Assembly (NCBI GenBank): GCA_026399515.1
Contig: JAPLQT010000070.1
Coordinates: 9,452-52,437, forward strand
Direction: 5' to 3'
Length of the DNA stretch: 42,986 nt
From: Pseudomonadota bacterium
Lineage (GTDB): Bacteria > Pseudomonadota > Gammaproteobacteria > Burkholderiales > Rhodocyclaceae
The notes beneath the pieces were generated by a model that made no database searches, was not told where the DNA came from, and saw only the letters and a list, made by a program, of their open reading frames with translations. Positions 26,532 through 36,249 of this stretch are shown piece after piece. How positions within the stretch are numbered: position 1 is the stretch's first letter; each line of letters starts with the position of its first letter. A program made the position numbers and the translations under genes.

Positions 26532-26729
26532 ATGATGAGATTCGAGAAGATCGTCAGCGGCATTGTGATCGTGAGCGCACTACTTGTAGCGCTATCCGCG
26601 TGCCAGAAACAGGAAGGTCCGGCAGAACGCGCCGGCAAGGAAGTCGACAAGGCTACAGAGAAGGTCGGACAGCAGATCGAAAAAGCCGGCCAAAATATCC
26701 AGGACGCTGCAAAGGGTGACAAGAAATAA
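26532..26729 (+). CDS. Small lipoprotein with charged helical repeat
   Basis: A 65-residue lipoprotein with a signal peptide ending in the lipobox LSAC. The mature part is one amphipathic helix with repeated units of the form KxxDKAxEKxGQxIEKAGQ. Such helices occur in entericidin- and late-embryogenesis-like small envelope proteins; I do not assign a family. ATG 26532 has AGGAG 7 nt upstream; the next codon is also ATG. It lies 125 nt after the glycine-zipper gene, and the two probably respond to the same envelope stress (inference). Confidence 0.8.
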   Translation: MMRFEKIVSGIVIVSALLVALSACQKQEGPAERAGKEVDKATEKVGQQIEKAGQNIQDAAKGDKK

Positions 26730-26732
26730 TCG

Positions 26733-26885
26733 GTGGAAACAGACTGGCGACCCTGGGCGGAATTGCTTTCCAACCAGAACGGCGGGCTGAAGGATGAGTC
26801 GACCCGGCAACTGATTCGAAGGCTCCTGGTTGAACTGGTGCGGCTTGCGACAATCAATCCGGTGAGTATCGGCAACGCCGGTTGA
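26733..26885 (+). CDS. Possible 50-residue small protein
   Basis: A GTG at 26733, four nt after the stop of the lipoprotein gene, opens a frame of 51 codons to TGA at 26883-26885. The predicted peptide is a tryptophan-containing start (ETDWRPWAELL) and an amphipathic helix (RQLIRRLLVELVRLATIN), which looks protein-like. There is no clear Shine-Dalgarno, so initiation would depend on coupling to the upstream stop. It could also be chance. Confidence 0.3.
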   Translation: METDWRPWAELLSNQNGGLKDESTRQLIRRLLVELVRLATINPVSIGNAG

Positions 26886-26934
26886 CGATCGAAGGTGCAT
26901 ATCTAATTGCGCTGACATTCCATTCTGAGCGAGA

Positions 26935-27915
26935 ATGCATTTCATGGATATCTGCATTTTCGGAGCCGGTGCTATCGGCATCACCATAGGTACGCGCCTG
27001 GCGGCGCGCGGCCATCGGGTCTCGGCGGTCGCCCGTGGGGCAACATTGGGGGCGCTGAACGCCCATGGCCTGCGCCTGATCGATGGCGCTGCGATGCGCT
27101 GTCACGCAATTCAGGCAAGCCGCGATCCCGCTGACCTGGGCGTGCAAGACATCGTATTTATTTCGGTGAAGGGGCCGGCCCTGGCTGCTGTAGCCGCCCT
27201 TATTGCACCCCTCATCGGGCCGCATACCCAGGTAGTGACGGCCATGAACGGCGTGCCCTGGTGGTTCTTCGATGGAATGGAGGGACCGCTGGCCGGCGCT
27301 TCACTGGCGAGTATCGACGCCGAGGGAGCGCTGCGGCAGCAAATTCCGTCCCGGCACGTCACCGGGTGCGTGGTCCATCTGGCGGCCTCCGTCGTGGAAC
27401 CAGGCAAGGCTCGCATCAATTTCGGCAACCGGCTGATTCTCGGCGAACCCGATCACGCCGATTCGCCCCGTCTCGGGATGCTGGTCGAGGAATTGACGGC
27501 GGCGGGTTTCGACGCCGAATCCTCCCTGCATATTCAGCGAGACATCTGGTTCAAGCTGTGGGGAAACATGACCATGAATCCGATCTCGGCATTGACCGGA
27601 GCGACCTGCGACCGAATACTCGACGATCCGCTGGTCAACGACTTTTGTGCCGCCGTGATGGGCGAGGCGGCGGCCATCGGCACCAAGATCGGTTGCCCTA
27701 TCACGCAGACAGCCCAAGAGCGCAACGCACTGACTCGAAAGCTGGGAGCCTTCAAGACATCGATGCTACAGGACGCGGAGGCGGGCCGCACCCTGGAAAT
27801 TGACGCTTTGCTTACCGTGGTTCACGAAATCGCCGGCCGTATCGGCATCGCCATACCCAATACCGCGGCGCTGCTCGGTCTGGTGCGGGTTTTTGCGAAA
27901 CAGAATGGACTCTGA
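26935..27915 (+). CDS. 2-dehydropantoate 2-reductase family protein (PanE-like)
   Basis: An NADPH-dependent ketopantoate reductase family member, 326 residues. It starts with the Rossmann motif GAGAIGITIG, and has the catalytic lysine region DIWFKLWGNMTMNPISALTG and a C-terminal helical domain with EIDALLTVVHEIAGRIGI. The reaction in pantothenate synthesis is ketopantoate to pantoate, but many paralogues act on other 2-oxo acids, so the substrate is open. The ATG at 26944 is an alternative start, three codons in. Its last 11 nt overlap the DUF2252 gene. Confidence 0.85.
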   Translation: MHFMDICIFGAGAIGITIGTRLAARGHRVSAVARGATLGALNAHGLRLIDGAAMRCHAIQASRDPADLGVQDIVFISVKGPALAAVAALIAPLIGPHTQVVTAMNGVPWWFFDGMEGPLAGASLASIDAEGALRQQIPSRHVTGCVVHLAASVVEPGKARINFGNRLILGEPDHADSPRLGMLVEELTAAGFDAESSLHIQRDIWFKLWGNMTMNPISALTGATCDRILDDPLVNDFCAAVMGEAAAIGTKIGCPITQTAQERNALTRKLGAFKTSMLQDAEAGRTLEIDALLTVVHEIAGRIGIAIPNTAALLGLVRVFAKQNGL

Positions 27916-29119
27916 AGTTATCGACGCCATATCCAGGCACAATGCGGGCCGGGATCCTGAGCGCCTTGCCATGAAGTACGCCAAGATGGCACAGAGTTCC
28001 TTCGTTTTCCTGCGCGGCGCCTGTCATCTGTTTTACGACGCGCTGCCGGTTTCAACGCCGTTCCGCGATGCACCCCTGGCATGGTGCTGTGGCGATCTGC
28101 ATTTCGAGAACTTCGGCAGCTACAAGGGCGACAACCGGCAGGTCTATTTCGATATCAACGACTACGACGAAGCCGCCCTGGCACCGGCCACCTGGGACAT
28201 GGTCCGCCTGCTGACCAGTATTCAATGCGGGGCCGACGCCCTGCATGCGACACACGCCGAAAGCCTGGCAGTCAGTCTAAGCTGCCTCGATGCCTATCGC
28301 GGCGCCCTCGGCAAAGGCAAGCCCCTGTGGGTCGAGCGGGAAACCTCCGATGGTCTGGTGAATGAACTGCTCAGCGCATTGCAGGGCAGCGAGCGTGCCG
28401 CCTTCCTCGACAAGCGCACGATCCGCAAGGGACACCGCCGCACCCTGAAACTCGATGGCGTCAAGGCACTGCCGGCCTCCGATGTTCAGATCCACAAGGT
28501 GACGGAGTTCATGGATGGTTTCGCCGCCGCCCAGCCTAGCCCGAAGTTCTTCGAAGTACTCGGCGTGGGGCAACGCATCGCCGGGACCGGCAGTCTCGGC
28601 CTGGAGCGCTACGTGGTGCTGGTGGAGGGAAAAGGTTCACCGGACGGCAACTACCTGCTCGACATCAAGGAGGCCCAGCCGTCCGCGATGGCGGCTCGGC
28701 TCGCGCTGCTGGGCATCGAACAGCCAGACTGGCCCGATCAGGCAAACCGGGTGGTTACCGTGCAGAAACGCATGCAAGCGGTGGACCACGCCTTCCTCCA
28801 CCCGGTCATCCTCGACGGCCTGCCTTGCATTCTGAAGGGACTGCAACCCTCGGAAGACCGGGTGGCCATCGGCGAATGGGGCAAGAAGCTGGACCGGCTT
28901 AAAGCGGTGGCGGCCACCATGGGCCACCTTCTGGCTTGGGATCAGCTCCGCGCATCCGGGCGATCCGGGTCGGCGAGCGCCGATGAGTTGATCGCCTTCG
29001 GCCATAGCAAGGACTGGGAGACGGAAATGCTGGATGCGTCGACAGAAATGACACGCTTGACTCAACGGCAGTGGAAAATCTTCAGCGAAAGTACTTTGGT
29101 AAAAGCCGGGAGCTTATGA
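27905..29119 (+). CDS. DUF2252 family protein
   Basis: A 404-residue protein of the DUF2252 family, which has a kinase-like fold. Visible signatures are CCGDLHFENFGSYKG and VYFDINDYDEA near residues 60-90, corresponding to the catalytic-loop and metal-binding positions of kinase-like folds, and YLLDIKEAQPSA and ILKGLQPSEDR later. No substrate is known to me. It begins inside the last 11 nt of the PanE-like gene, in another frame, so the two are likely translated together. Confidence 0.87.
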   Translation: MDSEVIDAISRHNAGRDPERLAMKYAKMAQSSFVFLRGACHLFYDALPVSTPFRDAPLAWCCGDLHFENFGSYKGDNRQVYFDINDYDEAALAPATWDMVRLLTSIQCGADALHATHAESLAVSLSCLDAYRGALGKGKPLWVERETSDGLVNELLSALQGSERAAFLDKRTIRKGHRRTLKLDGVKALPASDVQIHKVTEFMDGFAAAQPSPKFFEVLGVGQRIAGTGSLGLERYVVLVEGKGSPDGNYLLDIKEAQPSAMAARLALLGIEQPDWPDQANRVVTVQKRMQAVDHAFLHPVILDGLPCILKGLQPSEDRVAIGEWGKKLDRLKAVAATMGHLLAWDQLRASGRSGSASADELIAFGHSKDWETEMLDASTEMTRLTQRQWKIFSESTLVKAGSL

Positions 29120-29194
29120 ACAAGTTTGTACCAGGAGGAATATCGATGTTCTCGCGCGACATTTCTTCCCGACAGATCCGATTAAAATGACTCG

Positions 29195-29995
29195 ATGCCC
29201 TTTCAAGAAATTCGTCGCCGCGGCAAGCGGTCGTTAAACTGGGCGATTGCAGCATCTCTGGTCTTGCACGGCGTGGCCTTGTTTGTTCCCAGGCATGCTC
29301 CCCCTTCCCAGGATCGCTCCCAGACGCGGCTTGAGGCCACCCTGGCTCCTCGCGCACAAACGCCGATCATTGCCGAGCCGACAAAACTCCCACCCGCCGC
29401 GGCAGCCGCCGCCAGGCCACGGGCCCGGAAAAGAATTCTGACCACCGACAAGCCGATCGAGGCGATGACGGATCCGAAGTCCCGTCAGTGGTCGGTGGCG
29501 GAAAAGGAGGACATGAACCGCTTTCTTTTCGACCTGGAGAACGAGGCCAAGGCCCGTCCGGACCTGGCTCAGCGCTCGCTGGCCATGGCCGGGGAAATCG
29601 GCCGGCAACCAGCACCGCAGGATGTGGATCGAGATGAGCTTCTGGAACGCCGGCCGGACGGCCCGCCAGTCGATCCTTTCAGCCTGGAGATGTATCTCGA
29701 CGGACTGGTCAGGAAGCTCAACAGAAGTGCCGACTTCGTCAAGAACGATCCCCGAAGTAGAGGCCTGAGAGTCGCCAAAGTACGCATCCGATTCAACCCG
29801 AATGGATCGCTACGCAGCTTCCAGGTGCTGAACGCCGCCGATCAACAGGAGGAAATCGCCTACGTCAAATCCGTGGTCGACCAGGCCGTGCCGTTTTCCC
29901 CATTCCCCGCAGACATTCTTAGATCGGCCCAGTCCCTGGCCATGGATATCTGCATCCTGCCCGCGAATACGGGCGGTCCGGCAAGCCCAAACTGA
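29195..29995 (+). CDS. TonB-like energy transducer domain protein
   Basis: A 266-residue protein with a single N-terminal membrane anchor (about 16-33, [16 protein letters not shown]), a proline/alanine/arginine-rich linker, and a C-terminal TonB_C-like fold ([21 protein letters not shown]). TonB proteins couple the proton gradient to outer-membrane receptors, but there is no exbB, exbD or receptor gene here. The charged region around residues 95-160 is longer than usual. It could serve another periplasm-spanning function. Its TGA overlaps the likely CTG start of the next gene. Confidence 0.75.
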   Translation: MPFQEIRRRGKRSLNWAIAASLVLHGVALFVPRHAPPSQDRSQTRLEATLAPRAQTPIIAEPTKLPPAAAAAARPRARKRILTTDKPIEAMTDPKSRQWSVAEKEDMNRFLFDLENEAKARPDLAQRSLAMAGEIGRQPAPQDVDRDELLERRPDGPPVDPFSLEMYLDGLVRKLNRSADFVKNDPRSRGLRVAKVRIRFNPNGSLRSFQVLNAADQQEEIAYVKSVVDQAVPFSPFPADILRSAQSLAMDICILPANTGGPASPN

Positions 29996-30036
29996 TCAGG
30001 CTGATCCTGGCACGGCCGAGGCTCTTTGCGAGCGCC

Positions 30037-30645
30037 TTGGTGGGAGTGGCCACGGTTGTGTGGCTACCGTCTGCCGTCGCCCTTCACGAGATTACCCGGT
30101 GGATCATCGGCTGGAACATCGGCGCCTGCCTGTACTTGCTGCTCGCGGCGCGAATGATGTTCTGGTCTTCGCATGAACGCATGCGGACACGCGCGCTCCA
30201 GCAGGACGAAGGACGCATCATTATTCTGGTTCTGGTGGTCTCGTCCGCCATCATGTGTCTCGGCGCCATCGTCGCCGAACTGGGGATATCCAAGGACATC
30301 CACGGCACGCTGCGGTATGCCCACATTGCCCTGGCGGCGCTGACCATACTATCCGCCTGGGCCTTTACCCAGGTGATGTTCGCGTTGCACTATGCCCATG
30401 ACTACTACGCCGCCGAAGCGCGGGGAAACAGCGGTGGCTTGCTTTTTCCGGGAGGCCACGCGCCGGATTACGGCGATTTTCTCTACTTCGCCTGCGTCAT
30501 CGGCACCTCCGGTCAAACCGCCGATATCAGTTTCACCACCCGGACGATGCGCCGAACCGGTCTGGTTCACTGCATCCTGGCGTTCTTCTTCAACACCACG
30601 CTGGTGGCTTTGACCATCAACATCGCCGCGAGCCTGCTCGGATAA
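30037..30645 (+). CDS. DUF1345 membrane protein
   Basis: An inner-membrane protein of the DUF1345 family with about five helices and the family segment [18 protein letters not shown], which resembles part of a potassium-channel pore in layout. Function is unknown. TTG 30037 (202 residues) is the first standard start, but it cuts into the first helix. The frame is open further upstream and reads [17 protein letters not shown], typical of the family, from a CTG at 29992 that overlaps the tonB-like stop. No ATG, GTG or TTG exists in that extension. Confidence 0.83.
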   Translation: MVGVATVVWLPSAVALHEITRWIIGWNIGACLYLLLAARMMFWSSHERMRTRALQQDEGRIIILVLVVSSAIMCLGAIVAELGISKDIHGTLRYAHIALAALTILSAWAFTQVMFALHYAHDYYAAEARGNSGGLLFPGGHAPDYGDFLYFACVIGTSGQTADISFTTRTMRRTGLVHCILAFFFNTTLVALTINIAASLLG

Positions 30646-30680
30646 CGGCATGATGGAATACCTCTCGGACATATGGCCAG

Positions 30681-31688
30681 ATGAACATTCTTGACAGGCG
30701 AATCCGCCTTGCCTCCTGGCTCCTCGCCGCGCTGGGAATGATCGCGGTGCTGGTGCTGCATCTCCTGCCAGCCTTGCTGGCCGGCTTGCTGGTCTTTGAA
30801 CTCGTCCATTTGATCGCGCCGAATTTGCAAAGACGCTTGACCAGTGCCCGCTCACGACTTGTCGCGGTGGTCCTTCTGGCAACGCTGGTGGTGAGTTTGA
30901 CGACAGCCGGTGTGATAGGTGCGCTGGCTTTCTTCAAGAGCGATGTAGGCAGTCTCTCCGGACTCTTCGGCAAGATGGCCCAGATCATCGAGGATGCGCG
31001 CTCGGCGCTGCCGTCCTGGATCGTTGACATGCTGCCGCTCAACGCCGTCGGCCTGCAACAGATGACGGTGGATTGGCTGCGCGAGCACGCCGCCGAAGTG
31101 CGCACCGTCGGCAAGGATGCCGGGCTGGCGCTGGCGCACATTCTCATCGGTTTGATCATCGGCGCCATCGTCTCGACGCAGGAAGCGCTCGCCGGAAATT
31201 CACTCCGGCCGCTGAGCGCCGCCCTCGCCGAGCGCCTGCGCCGCCTGGCCGACGCATTCAGGCGTATCGTCTTCGCGCAAGTGCGCATCTCGGCGCTGAA
31301 CACCGTGTTCACGGCCATCTACCTGGTCGTCGCCCTGCCGCTGTTTGGCGTGCACCTGCCGCTCACCAAGACCTTGATCGCCATTACCCTGATCGCCGGC
31401 CTGCTGCCGGTGGTCGGCAACCTGATCTCGAATGCCGTCATCGTCGTCGTCAGCATGGCGCATTCGCCACACGCCGCCTTGGCCTCACTGGCGTTCCTGG
31501 TGGTGGTGCATAAGTTCGAATATTTTCTCAACGCCCGTATCGTCGGCGGGCAAATCAATGCCCGTGCCTGGGAACTGCTGACGGCCATGCTGCTGATGGA
31601 AGCCATCTTCGGTTTGCCCGGCGTTATCGTGGCGCCCATCGTCTACGCCTGGATCAAGGATGAATTGAGCAACGTCGGCCTGGTGTGA
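30681..31688 (+). CDS. AI-2E family transporter (PerM/TqsA-like)
   Basis: A 335-residue polytopic inner-membrane protein. About eight hydrophobic helices are visible. Family markers include the helix with LLPVVGNLISNA, FEYFLNARIVGGQINARAWELL and IFGLPGVIVAPIVYAWIKDEL near the end. Members export small molecules or act as ion antiporters; the cargo cannot be read. It starts 35 nt after the DUF1345 gene. Confidence 0.88.
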   Translation: MNILDRRIRLASWLLAALGMIAVLVLHLLPALLAGLLVFELVHLIAPNLQRRLTSARSRLVAVVLLATLVVSLTTAGVIGALAFFKSDVGSLSGLFGKMAQIIEDARSALPSWIVDMLPLNAVGLQQMTVDWLREHAAEVRTVGKDAGLALAHILIGLIIGAIVSTQEALAGNSLRPLSAALAERLRRLADAFRRIVFAQVRISALNTVFTAIYLVVALPLFGVHLPLTKTLIAITLIAGLLPVVGNLISNAVIVVVSMAHSPHAALASLAFLVVVHKFEYFLNARIVGGQINARAWELLTAMLLMEAIFGLPGVIVAPIVYAWIKDELSNVGLV

Positions 31689-31743
31689 CACGTTTTCCCA
31701 GCGCCGGCACCGAAGACCTTTATCGAACTTATTAGCCATCCAA

Positions 31744-32688
31744 ATGCACGATCACAGCCACCACGATCACCCTCCCACCGCCAATTCCCGCTCCATGATC
31801 TGGGCGCTCGCCTTAACCCTGGGTTTCGCCTTCGTCGAAGCGGGAACCGGCTGGTGGGCCAACTCCCTGGCGCTCATGGGCGATGCCGGGCATATGCTGA
31901 CCGATGCCGCGGCCCTGGGGATCGCCGCTTTCGCCGCCTGGGCGATGCGCCGGCCGGCCTCGAACCGCCACACCTATGGTTATGCCCGCGCCGAACTGGT
32001 GGCCGCCTTCGTCAATAGCCTGTTCATGCTGGGCATCGTCGCCGCCATCGCCGTGGCCGCCATCGATCGCTTGCGTACGCCGCTGCCGGTATCCGGTGAA
32101 GCCGTCACCGGCGTCGCGTTGCTGGGACTCATCATCAATCTGCTGGTGGCCCGCCTGTTGCATGACGATCACGGCGGGCATGGGGGCAGTGCCGATCTCA
32201 ACCGGCGCGCCGCCTTCCTGCACGTGCTGGGCGATCTGCTCGGTTCCGTGGCCGCCATCGCGGCCGGCCTGATCGTCACTTACACAGGCTGGAGCTGGGC
32301 CGATCCGCTGCTGTCGCTGGTGATTTGCGTATTGATACTTTTTTCCAGCGTTTCCCTGGTGCGGCAAGCCTTGCATGGGCTGATGGACGGCACGCCGCTA
32401 TCCCTCGATCTCGCGGATATCGGACGCACCCTGGCTGGCACCGAAGGCGTTCGTTCGGTTCATGATCTGCACGTCTGGGCGCTGAATTCGGCGCGCGTCG
32501 TACTCACCGCGCATGTGGTCGTAGACGATCTGGCCGGCTGGCCGGAAGTGCTGACACGGCTCAAGCATGCGACCCACACCCACTTCGGCATCGACCACGT
32601 TACTTTCCAGCCGGAACCCGCCAACAGCCCAGTACGTTTCATGACCAGGACCATCCAAGAGCCGTCTACGATCCCTGCCCGGAAGTGA
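31744..32688 (+). CDS. Cation diffusion facilitator family transporter
   Basis: A 314-residue metal/proton antiporter, most like the CzcD/ZitB group that exports Zn(II), Co(II) or Cd(II). It has a histidine-rich start (HDHSHHDH), six membrane helices, the metal-site motifs GDAGHMLTD (helix 2) and HVLGD (helix 5), a histidine-rich loop (HDDHGGHGG) and a cytoplasmic C-terminal domain (VHDLHVWAL). The next gene converges with 42 nt between stops. Confidence 0.93.
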   Translation: MHDHSHHDHPPTANSRSMIWALALTLGFAFVEAGTGWWANSLALMGDAGHMLTDAAALGIAAFAAWAMRRPASNRHTYGYARAELVAAFVNSLFMLGIVAAIAVAAIDRLRTPLPVSGEAVTGVALLGLIINLLVARLLHDDHGGHGGSADLNRRAAFLHVLGDLLGSVAAIAAGLIVTYTGWSWADPLLSLVICVLILFSSVSLVRQALHGLMDGTPLSLDLADIGRTLAGTEGVRSVHDLHVWALNSARVVLTAHVVVDDLAGWPEVLTRLKHATHTHFGIDHVTFQPEPANSPVRFMTRTIQEPSTIPARK

Positions 32689-32730
32689 TCCACCGCTGTG
32701 AACGCCAGCGCAGCGCCGCGATTCTCATGT

Positions 32731-33276
32731 TCAAAACGACGAACCCGGTGTTTTCAGAAAGTCGACCTCTTCCGGTGTCGATGTGCGACCGAGGATTGCG
32801 TTGCGGTGCGGGTAACGGCCGAAGCGGTCGATGATTTCCTTGTGCCGAAGTTCGAAATCGAGGTTTGCTTCCATCCCCGGCTGGCTGAACAAGGAAACCG
32901 CCACCGCGTGTATCGTCGGCGACTCGCTGTGCATATAGGGCATATAGAGAAAGGCTCGCCGCCCGACATCAAGTTCGCCGTCGGCATTGACGGCCACCGC
33001 CATTTGCGCGAGCGCCAGGGCAAGGGGGTCGCAGGCGAAGGCCCGCGCATGACGGCGATGGATATTGCGTGAGAACTGGTCGAGAACAATGATTTCCGCC
33101 AGTCGGCCGTTGGCCGTCTCACGCCAGCGATAGAGTTCGCAACGTTCGGCGGCGCCCAGCACGGCGCCGAAGCGCAATTCGATCCGCCGATCGAAATCCT
33201 TCGATTGAGTCCACCACTGCTTGGGTGTGACCTCCTCGAACCAGAATGCGAGTATGGTATCCGGTGTCTGCTGCAT
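32731..33276 (-). CDS. DUF924 family protein
   Basis: A 181-residue DUF924 protein recognised by ILAFWFEE at the start, IIVLDQFSRNIHR in the middle, FLYMPYMHSES and FGRYPHRNAILGR near the end. Function is unknown; the family has a helical TPR-like fold. ATG 33276 matches the family start; the frame stays open another 32 codons upstream without an SD. The 189-nt gap to the divergent TPR gene shows no strong promoter. Confidence 0.9.
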   Translation of the reverse strand: MQQTPDTILAFWFEEVTPKQWWTQSKDFDRRIELRFGAVLGAAERCELYRWRETANGRLAEIIVLDQFSRNIHRRHARAFACDPLALALAQMAVAVNADGELDVGRRAFLYMPYMHSESPTIHAVAVSLFSQPGMEANLDFELRHKEIIDRFGRYPHRNAILGRTSTPEEVDFLKTPGSSF

Positions 33277-33465
33277 TGCCTCAAATCTTATCCTACAAGA
33301 CAAGCTCCTGGTTTCCGCGGGCTCCCGGATCGGCCCAACGAAGGCGCCGCACTCCGGCAGGAAGCACGCCATGGAATATTCGCGCCGGGGAAGATGTTAA
33401 CCCTGATGACAAACATACCACAGGCCGACCCATCCGTTGGCCTTGAGAAACCCGGGAAGGACACC

Positions 33466-33936
33466 ATGAGAGCAGCACTACTGATAATTGCAACGTTCCT
33501 TGCCTTGTCGCCAGCGCGCATCGTGTTTGCCGCCGGAAGCGACAACCGGACGGCGGCGTCTCCCTCCGATTCCGACTATGAAAACGGCAAGAAGGCGATT
33601 GAGGCGAAGAATTGGAAGCTCGCGCTCGAACAATTCGGACGAGCCGCCGCGCGCGTTCCCGGCAACGCCGATATCCACAATTATCTTGGCTTCGCCTACC
33701 GCAATTCCGGCAACCTGGATGCGGCATTCAAGAGTTATGCCGAGGCCCTGCGGCTGGAGCCCAAGCACAAAGGCGCACACGAGTATGTCGGGGAAGCCTA
33801 CTTGATAGCCGGCAATCTCGCCAAGGCCGAGGAACACCTCGCGGCACTCGACAAGATCTGTCTTTTTTCTTGTGAGGAATACCGGGACCTGAAAAAGAAG
33901 ATCGATGAGTACAAGGCGAGAGGGGCGAAAAACTGA
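33466..33936 (+). CDS. Secreted TPR protein
   Basis: A 156-residue exported protein. ATG 33466 has GGAAGGA upstream and a signal peptide with cleavage after ARIVFA. Three TPR-like helix pairs follow (ENGKKAIEAKNWKLALEQF, ADIHNYLGFAYRNSGNLDAAF and GAHEYVGEAYLIAGNLAKAE). Two cysteines near the C-terminus (CLFSC) could form a disulfide. It should act as a periplasmic protein-binding adaptor, partner unknown. It converges with glmM. Confidence 0.87.
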   Translation: MRAALLIIATFLALSPARIVFAAGSDNRTAASPSDSDYENGKKAIEAKNWKLALEQFGRAAARVPGNADIHNYLGFAYRNSGNLDAAFKSYAEALRLEPKHKGAHEYVGEAYLIAGNLAKAEEHLAALDKICLFSCEEYRDLKKKIDEYKARGAKN

Positions 33937-33972
33937 ATGGTGAAATCGTCGCCCAAGTCGACCTGGCGTTTA

Positions 33973-35352
33973 TCAAACACAGATCGCGTTGCGGATAGCC
34001 TCCGCGATACTCTCTGCCCAGCGTTGCACTTCATCGCTGTTCTCGCCTTCCACCATCACCCTCAGCAGCGGCTCGGTGCCGGAGGGGCGCAATAAGACGC
34101 GCCCTTTGCCGTCGAGCGCACGCTCGGCGGCGGCTTGGGCGGCGCCGATGCCCGCATGGGCGCGCCAGTCGAAGCCCGCAGGCAGGCGCACGTTGATCAG
34201 TCGCTGCGGGTACATGACGAGATCGGCGCAAGCCTCGGCCAGCGTCACTCCTTGTTTTCGCAGCACCGCCAGCACTTGCAGCGCGGCAATGATGCCGTCG
34301 CCGGTGGTGTGCTTGTCGAGGCAGATGATGTGCCCGGAATTCTCACCGCCCAGCGGCCAGCCGCGCTCCTGCATCATTTCCAGTACATAGCGGTCGCCGA
34401 CCGAGGCGCGGGCGAAGGGGATGCCCAATCGTCCCAGCGCGTGCTCGAAGCCGAGGTTGCTCATCAGCGTGCCCACCACGCCCACCACGCCCGTGGCCCC
34501 GGCGCCTTGTGCGGCACGCTGGCGGGCTATGATGTACAGCAGCTGGTCGCCGTCGTAGAGCCTGCCATCGGCATCGGCCATCAGCAGCCGGTCGGCGTCG
34601 CCGTCGAGGGCGATGCCCAGATCGGCGCCTTGGTCGAGAACCGCGCGGCGCAGGCTGTCCGGCGCCGTGGCGCCGACATCTTCATTGATGTTCAAGCCGT
34701 TCGGCGCGGCGGCGATCGGGATCACGTCGGCGCCCAGTTCGTGGAACACGCTCGGCGCGACCTGGTAGGCGGCGCCATGGGCGCAATCCACGGCGATTTT
34801 CAACCCGCGCAGATCCAGTTCGTTGGGAAACGTACTCTTGCAAAACTCGATATATCTGCCGGCGGCGTCGTCGATGCGGCGCGCCTTGCCGAGCCGCGCC
34901 GAATCCATGCAGCCCATCGGTTGCTCGAGGCAGGCCTCGATCTCGGTCTCGACTGCGTCGGGCAGCTTGGTCCCCTGCGCCGAAAAAAACTTGATGCCGT
35001 TGTCGTAGTACGGGTTGTGCGAAGCGGAGATGACGACGCCGACCTGGAGGCGCAAGGCGCGGGTCAGGTAGGCGATCGCTGGCGTCGGCATCGGCCCGCA
35101 CAACATGACGTCCACGCCCGCCGCCGCGAACCCTGATTCCAGCGCCGCCTCCAGCATGTAGCCGGAGATGCGCGTGTCCTTGCCGATCAGCACGGCCGGG
35201 CGCTCTCCCTCGCGGACGTTGCCGCGCTGATGTTCGCGCGCCACCAGCGCGGTGCCGGCGGCATAGCCCAGGCGCATGACGAACTCGGGCGTAATGAGGG
35301 ATTCCCCGACCCGCCCGCGCACGCCGTCGGTTCCGAAATATTTGCGTCCCAT
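33973..35352 (-). CDS. glmM: Phosphoglucosamine mutase
   Basis: It converts glucosamine-6-phosphate to glucosamine-1-phosphate for peptidoglycan and lipopolysaccharide synthesis. The 459-residue protein starts [13 protein letters not shown], has the phosphoserine loop [12 protein letters not shown], the metal-binding DGDADRLL, the sugar loop GGENSGH and the C-terminal phosphate loop [15 protein letters not shown]. The ATG is one base after the folP stop, with GGAGG inside the end of folP, so the two are coupled. Confidence 0.97.
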   Translation of the reverse strand: MGRKYFGTDGVRGRVGESLITPEFVMRLGYAAGTALVAREHQRGNVREGERPAVLIGKDTRISGYMLEAALESGFAAAGVDVMLCGPMPTPAIAYLTRALRLQVGVVISASHNPYYDNGIKFFSAQGTKLPDAVETEIEACLEQPMGCMDSARLGKARRIDDAAGRYIEFCKSTFPNELDLRGLKIAVDCAHGAAYQVAPSVFHELGADVIPIAAAPNGLNINEDVGATAPDSLRRAVLDQGADLGIALDGDADRLLMADADGRLYDGDQLLYIIARQRAAQGAGATGVVGVVGTLMSNLGFEHALGRLGIPFARASVGDRYVLEMMQERGWPLGGENSGHIICLDKHTTGDGIIAALQVLAVLRKQGVTLAEACADLVMYPQRLINVRLPAGFDWRAHAGIGAAQAAAERALDGKGRVLLRPSGTEPLLRVMVEGENSDEVQRWAESIAEAIRNAICV

Positions 35353-35353
35353 C

Positions 35354-36184
35354 TCAGTGTTCCTCCACTGCATTCCAAATAGCGATGACGTCCCGCGTGG
35401 CCGCCACGTCATGCACCCGCACCAGCGCGGCTCCGCGTTGCAAGGCCAGCAAGGCCGCGGCGACGCTGGCATATATACGCTCGCCCGCAGGCCGCCCGGT
35501 GAGCAAGCCTAACATGGACTTGCGCGACAGGCCTACCAGCAACGGCCGGCCGGTCGCTATCAGGGCCGGAAGCTGCCGCAAGAGCGTCAGATTATGTTCG
35601 AGCGTCTTGCCGAAACCGAAGCCGGGATCGACCACGATGCGCTCGGCGGCGATGCCCGCATCTAGGGCGGCCTGCACCCGCCGGGCCAGGAACTCGGCCA
35701 CTTCGTTCACCACGTCTGCATAATGCGGCGCGTGCTGCATGTTGCCCGGCTCGCCCTGCATGTGCATCAGGCAGACCCCGGCTCCGCCCGCCGCCACGGC
35801 TTCGAGCGCGCCCGGCGCCTGTAGCGCCGCGATGTCGTTGATCATGTCCGCCCCGGCGGCCAACACCTCGCGCATCACCTCTGGTTTCCATGTGTCCACC
35901 GACAGCGGCACGCCGCAATCGCGCAAGCCCGCCAGGACCGGCAGCACCCGCGCCAGTTCCTGCCTTGCGGAAACCGCCGGGGCGCCGGGACGCGAGGACT
36001 CGCCGCCGATGTCGAGGATGTGCGCGCCCTCTTCCACCAGGCGCAAGCCATGGGCGATGGCGCGTTCGACATCGCCGCCCAGGCCGTCGCCCGAGAACGA
36101 GTCGTCGGTGAGGTTGACGATCCCCATGATCGCGGGCCTTTTCAGGCTGAGAACAAAACGACCGCAGTGAAGTTGGTGTGCCAT
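35354..36184 (-). CDS. folP: Dihydropteroate synthase
   Basis: It condenses dihydropterin pyrophosphate with p-aminobenzoate in folate synthesis. The 276-residue protein has the pterin/pABA loop [15 protein letters not shown] (usually TPDSF; here TDDSF), [34 protein letters not shown] and LVGLSRKSM. The ATG at 36184 has AAGAG seven nt upstream, just past a terminator-like hairpin that separates it from ftsH. The ftsH-folP-glmM order is standard for the group. Confidence 0.96.
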   Translation of the reverse strand: MAHQLHCGRFVLSLKRPAIMGIVNLTDDSFSGDGLGGDVERAIAHGLRLVEEGAHILDIGGESSRPGAPAVSARQELARVLPVLAGLRDCGVPLSVDTWKPEVMREVLAAGADMINDIAALQAPGALEAVAAGGAGVCLMHMQGEPGNMQHAPHYADVVNEVAEFLARRVQAALDAGIAAERIVVDPGFGFGKTLEHNLTLLRQLPALIATGRPLLVGLSRKSMLGLLTGRPAGERIYASVAAALLALQRGAALVRVHDVAATRDVIAIWNAVEEH

Positions 36185-36197
36185 GTAAGGCTCTTAA

Positions 36198-36234
36198 GAA
36201 AAAAGGCCGCGCGATACTTCGGGCGGCCCTTTTT
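36198..36234 (-). terminator. Rho-independent terminator-like hairpin between ftsH and folP
   Basis: On the minus strand GGGCCGC (36230-36224) can pair with GCGGCC (36210-36205) with an intervening loop, preceded by an A-run and followed by a run of six T (36204-36199). It ends about 15 nt before the folP ATG. It looks like an intrinsic terminator after ftsH, yet the folP ribosome binding site starts immediately behind the T-run. Confidence 0.7.
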
Positions 36235-36249
36235 GCAGTGCGATGCGGA

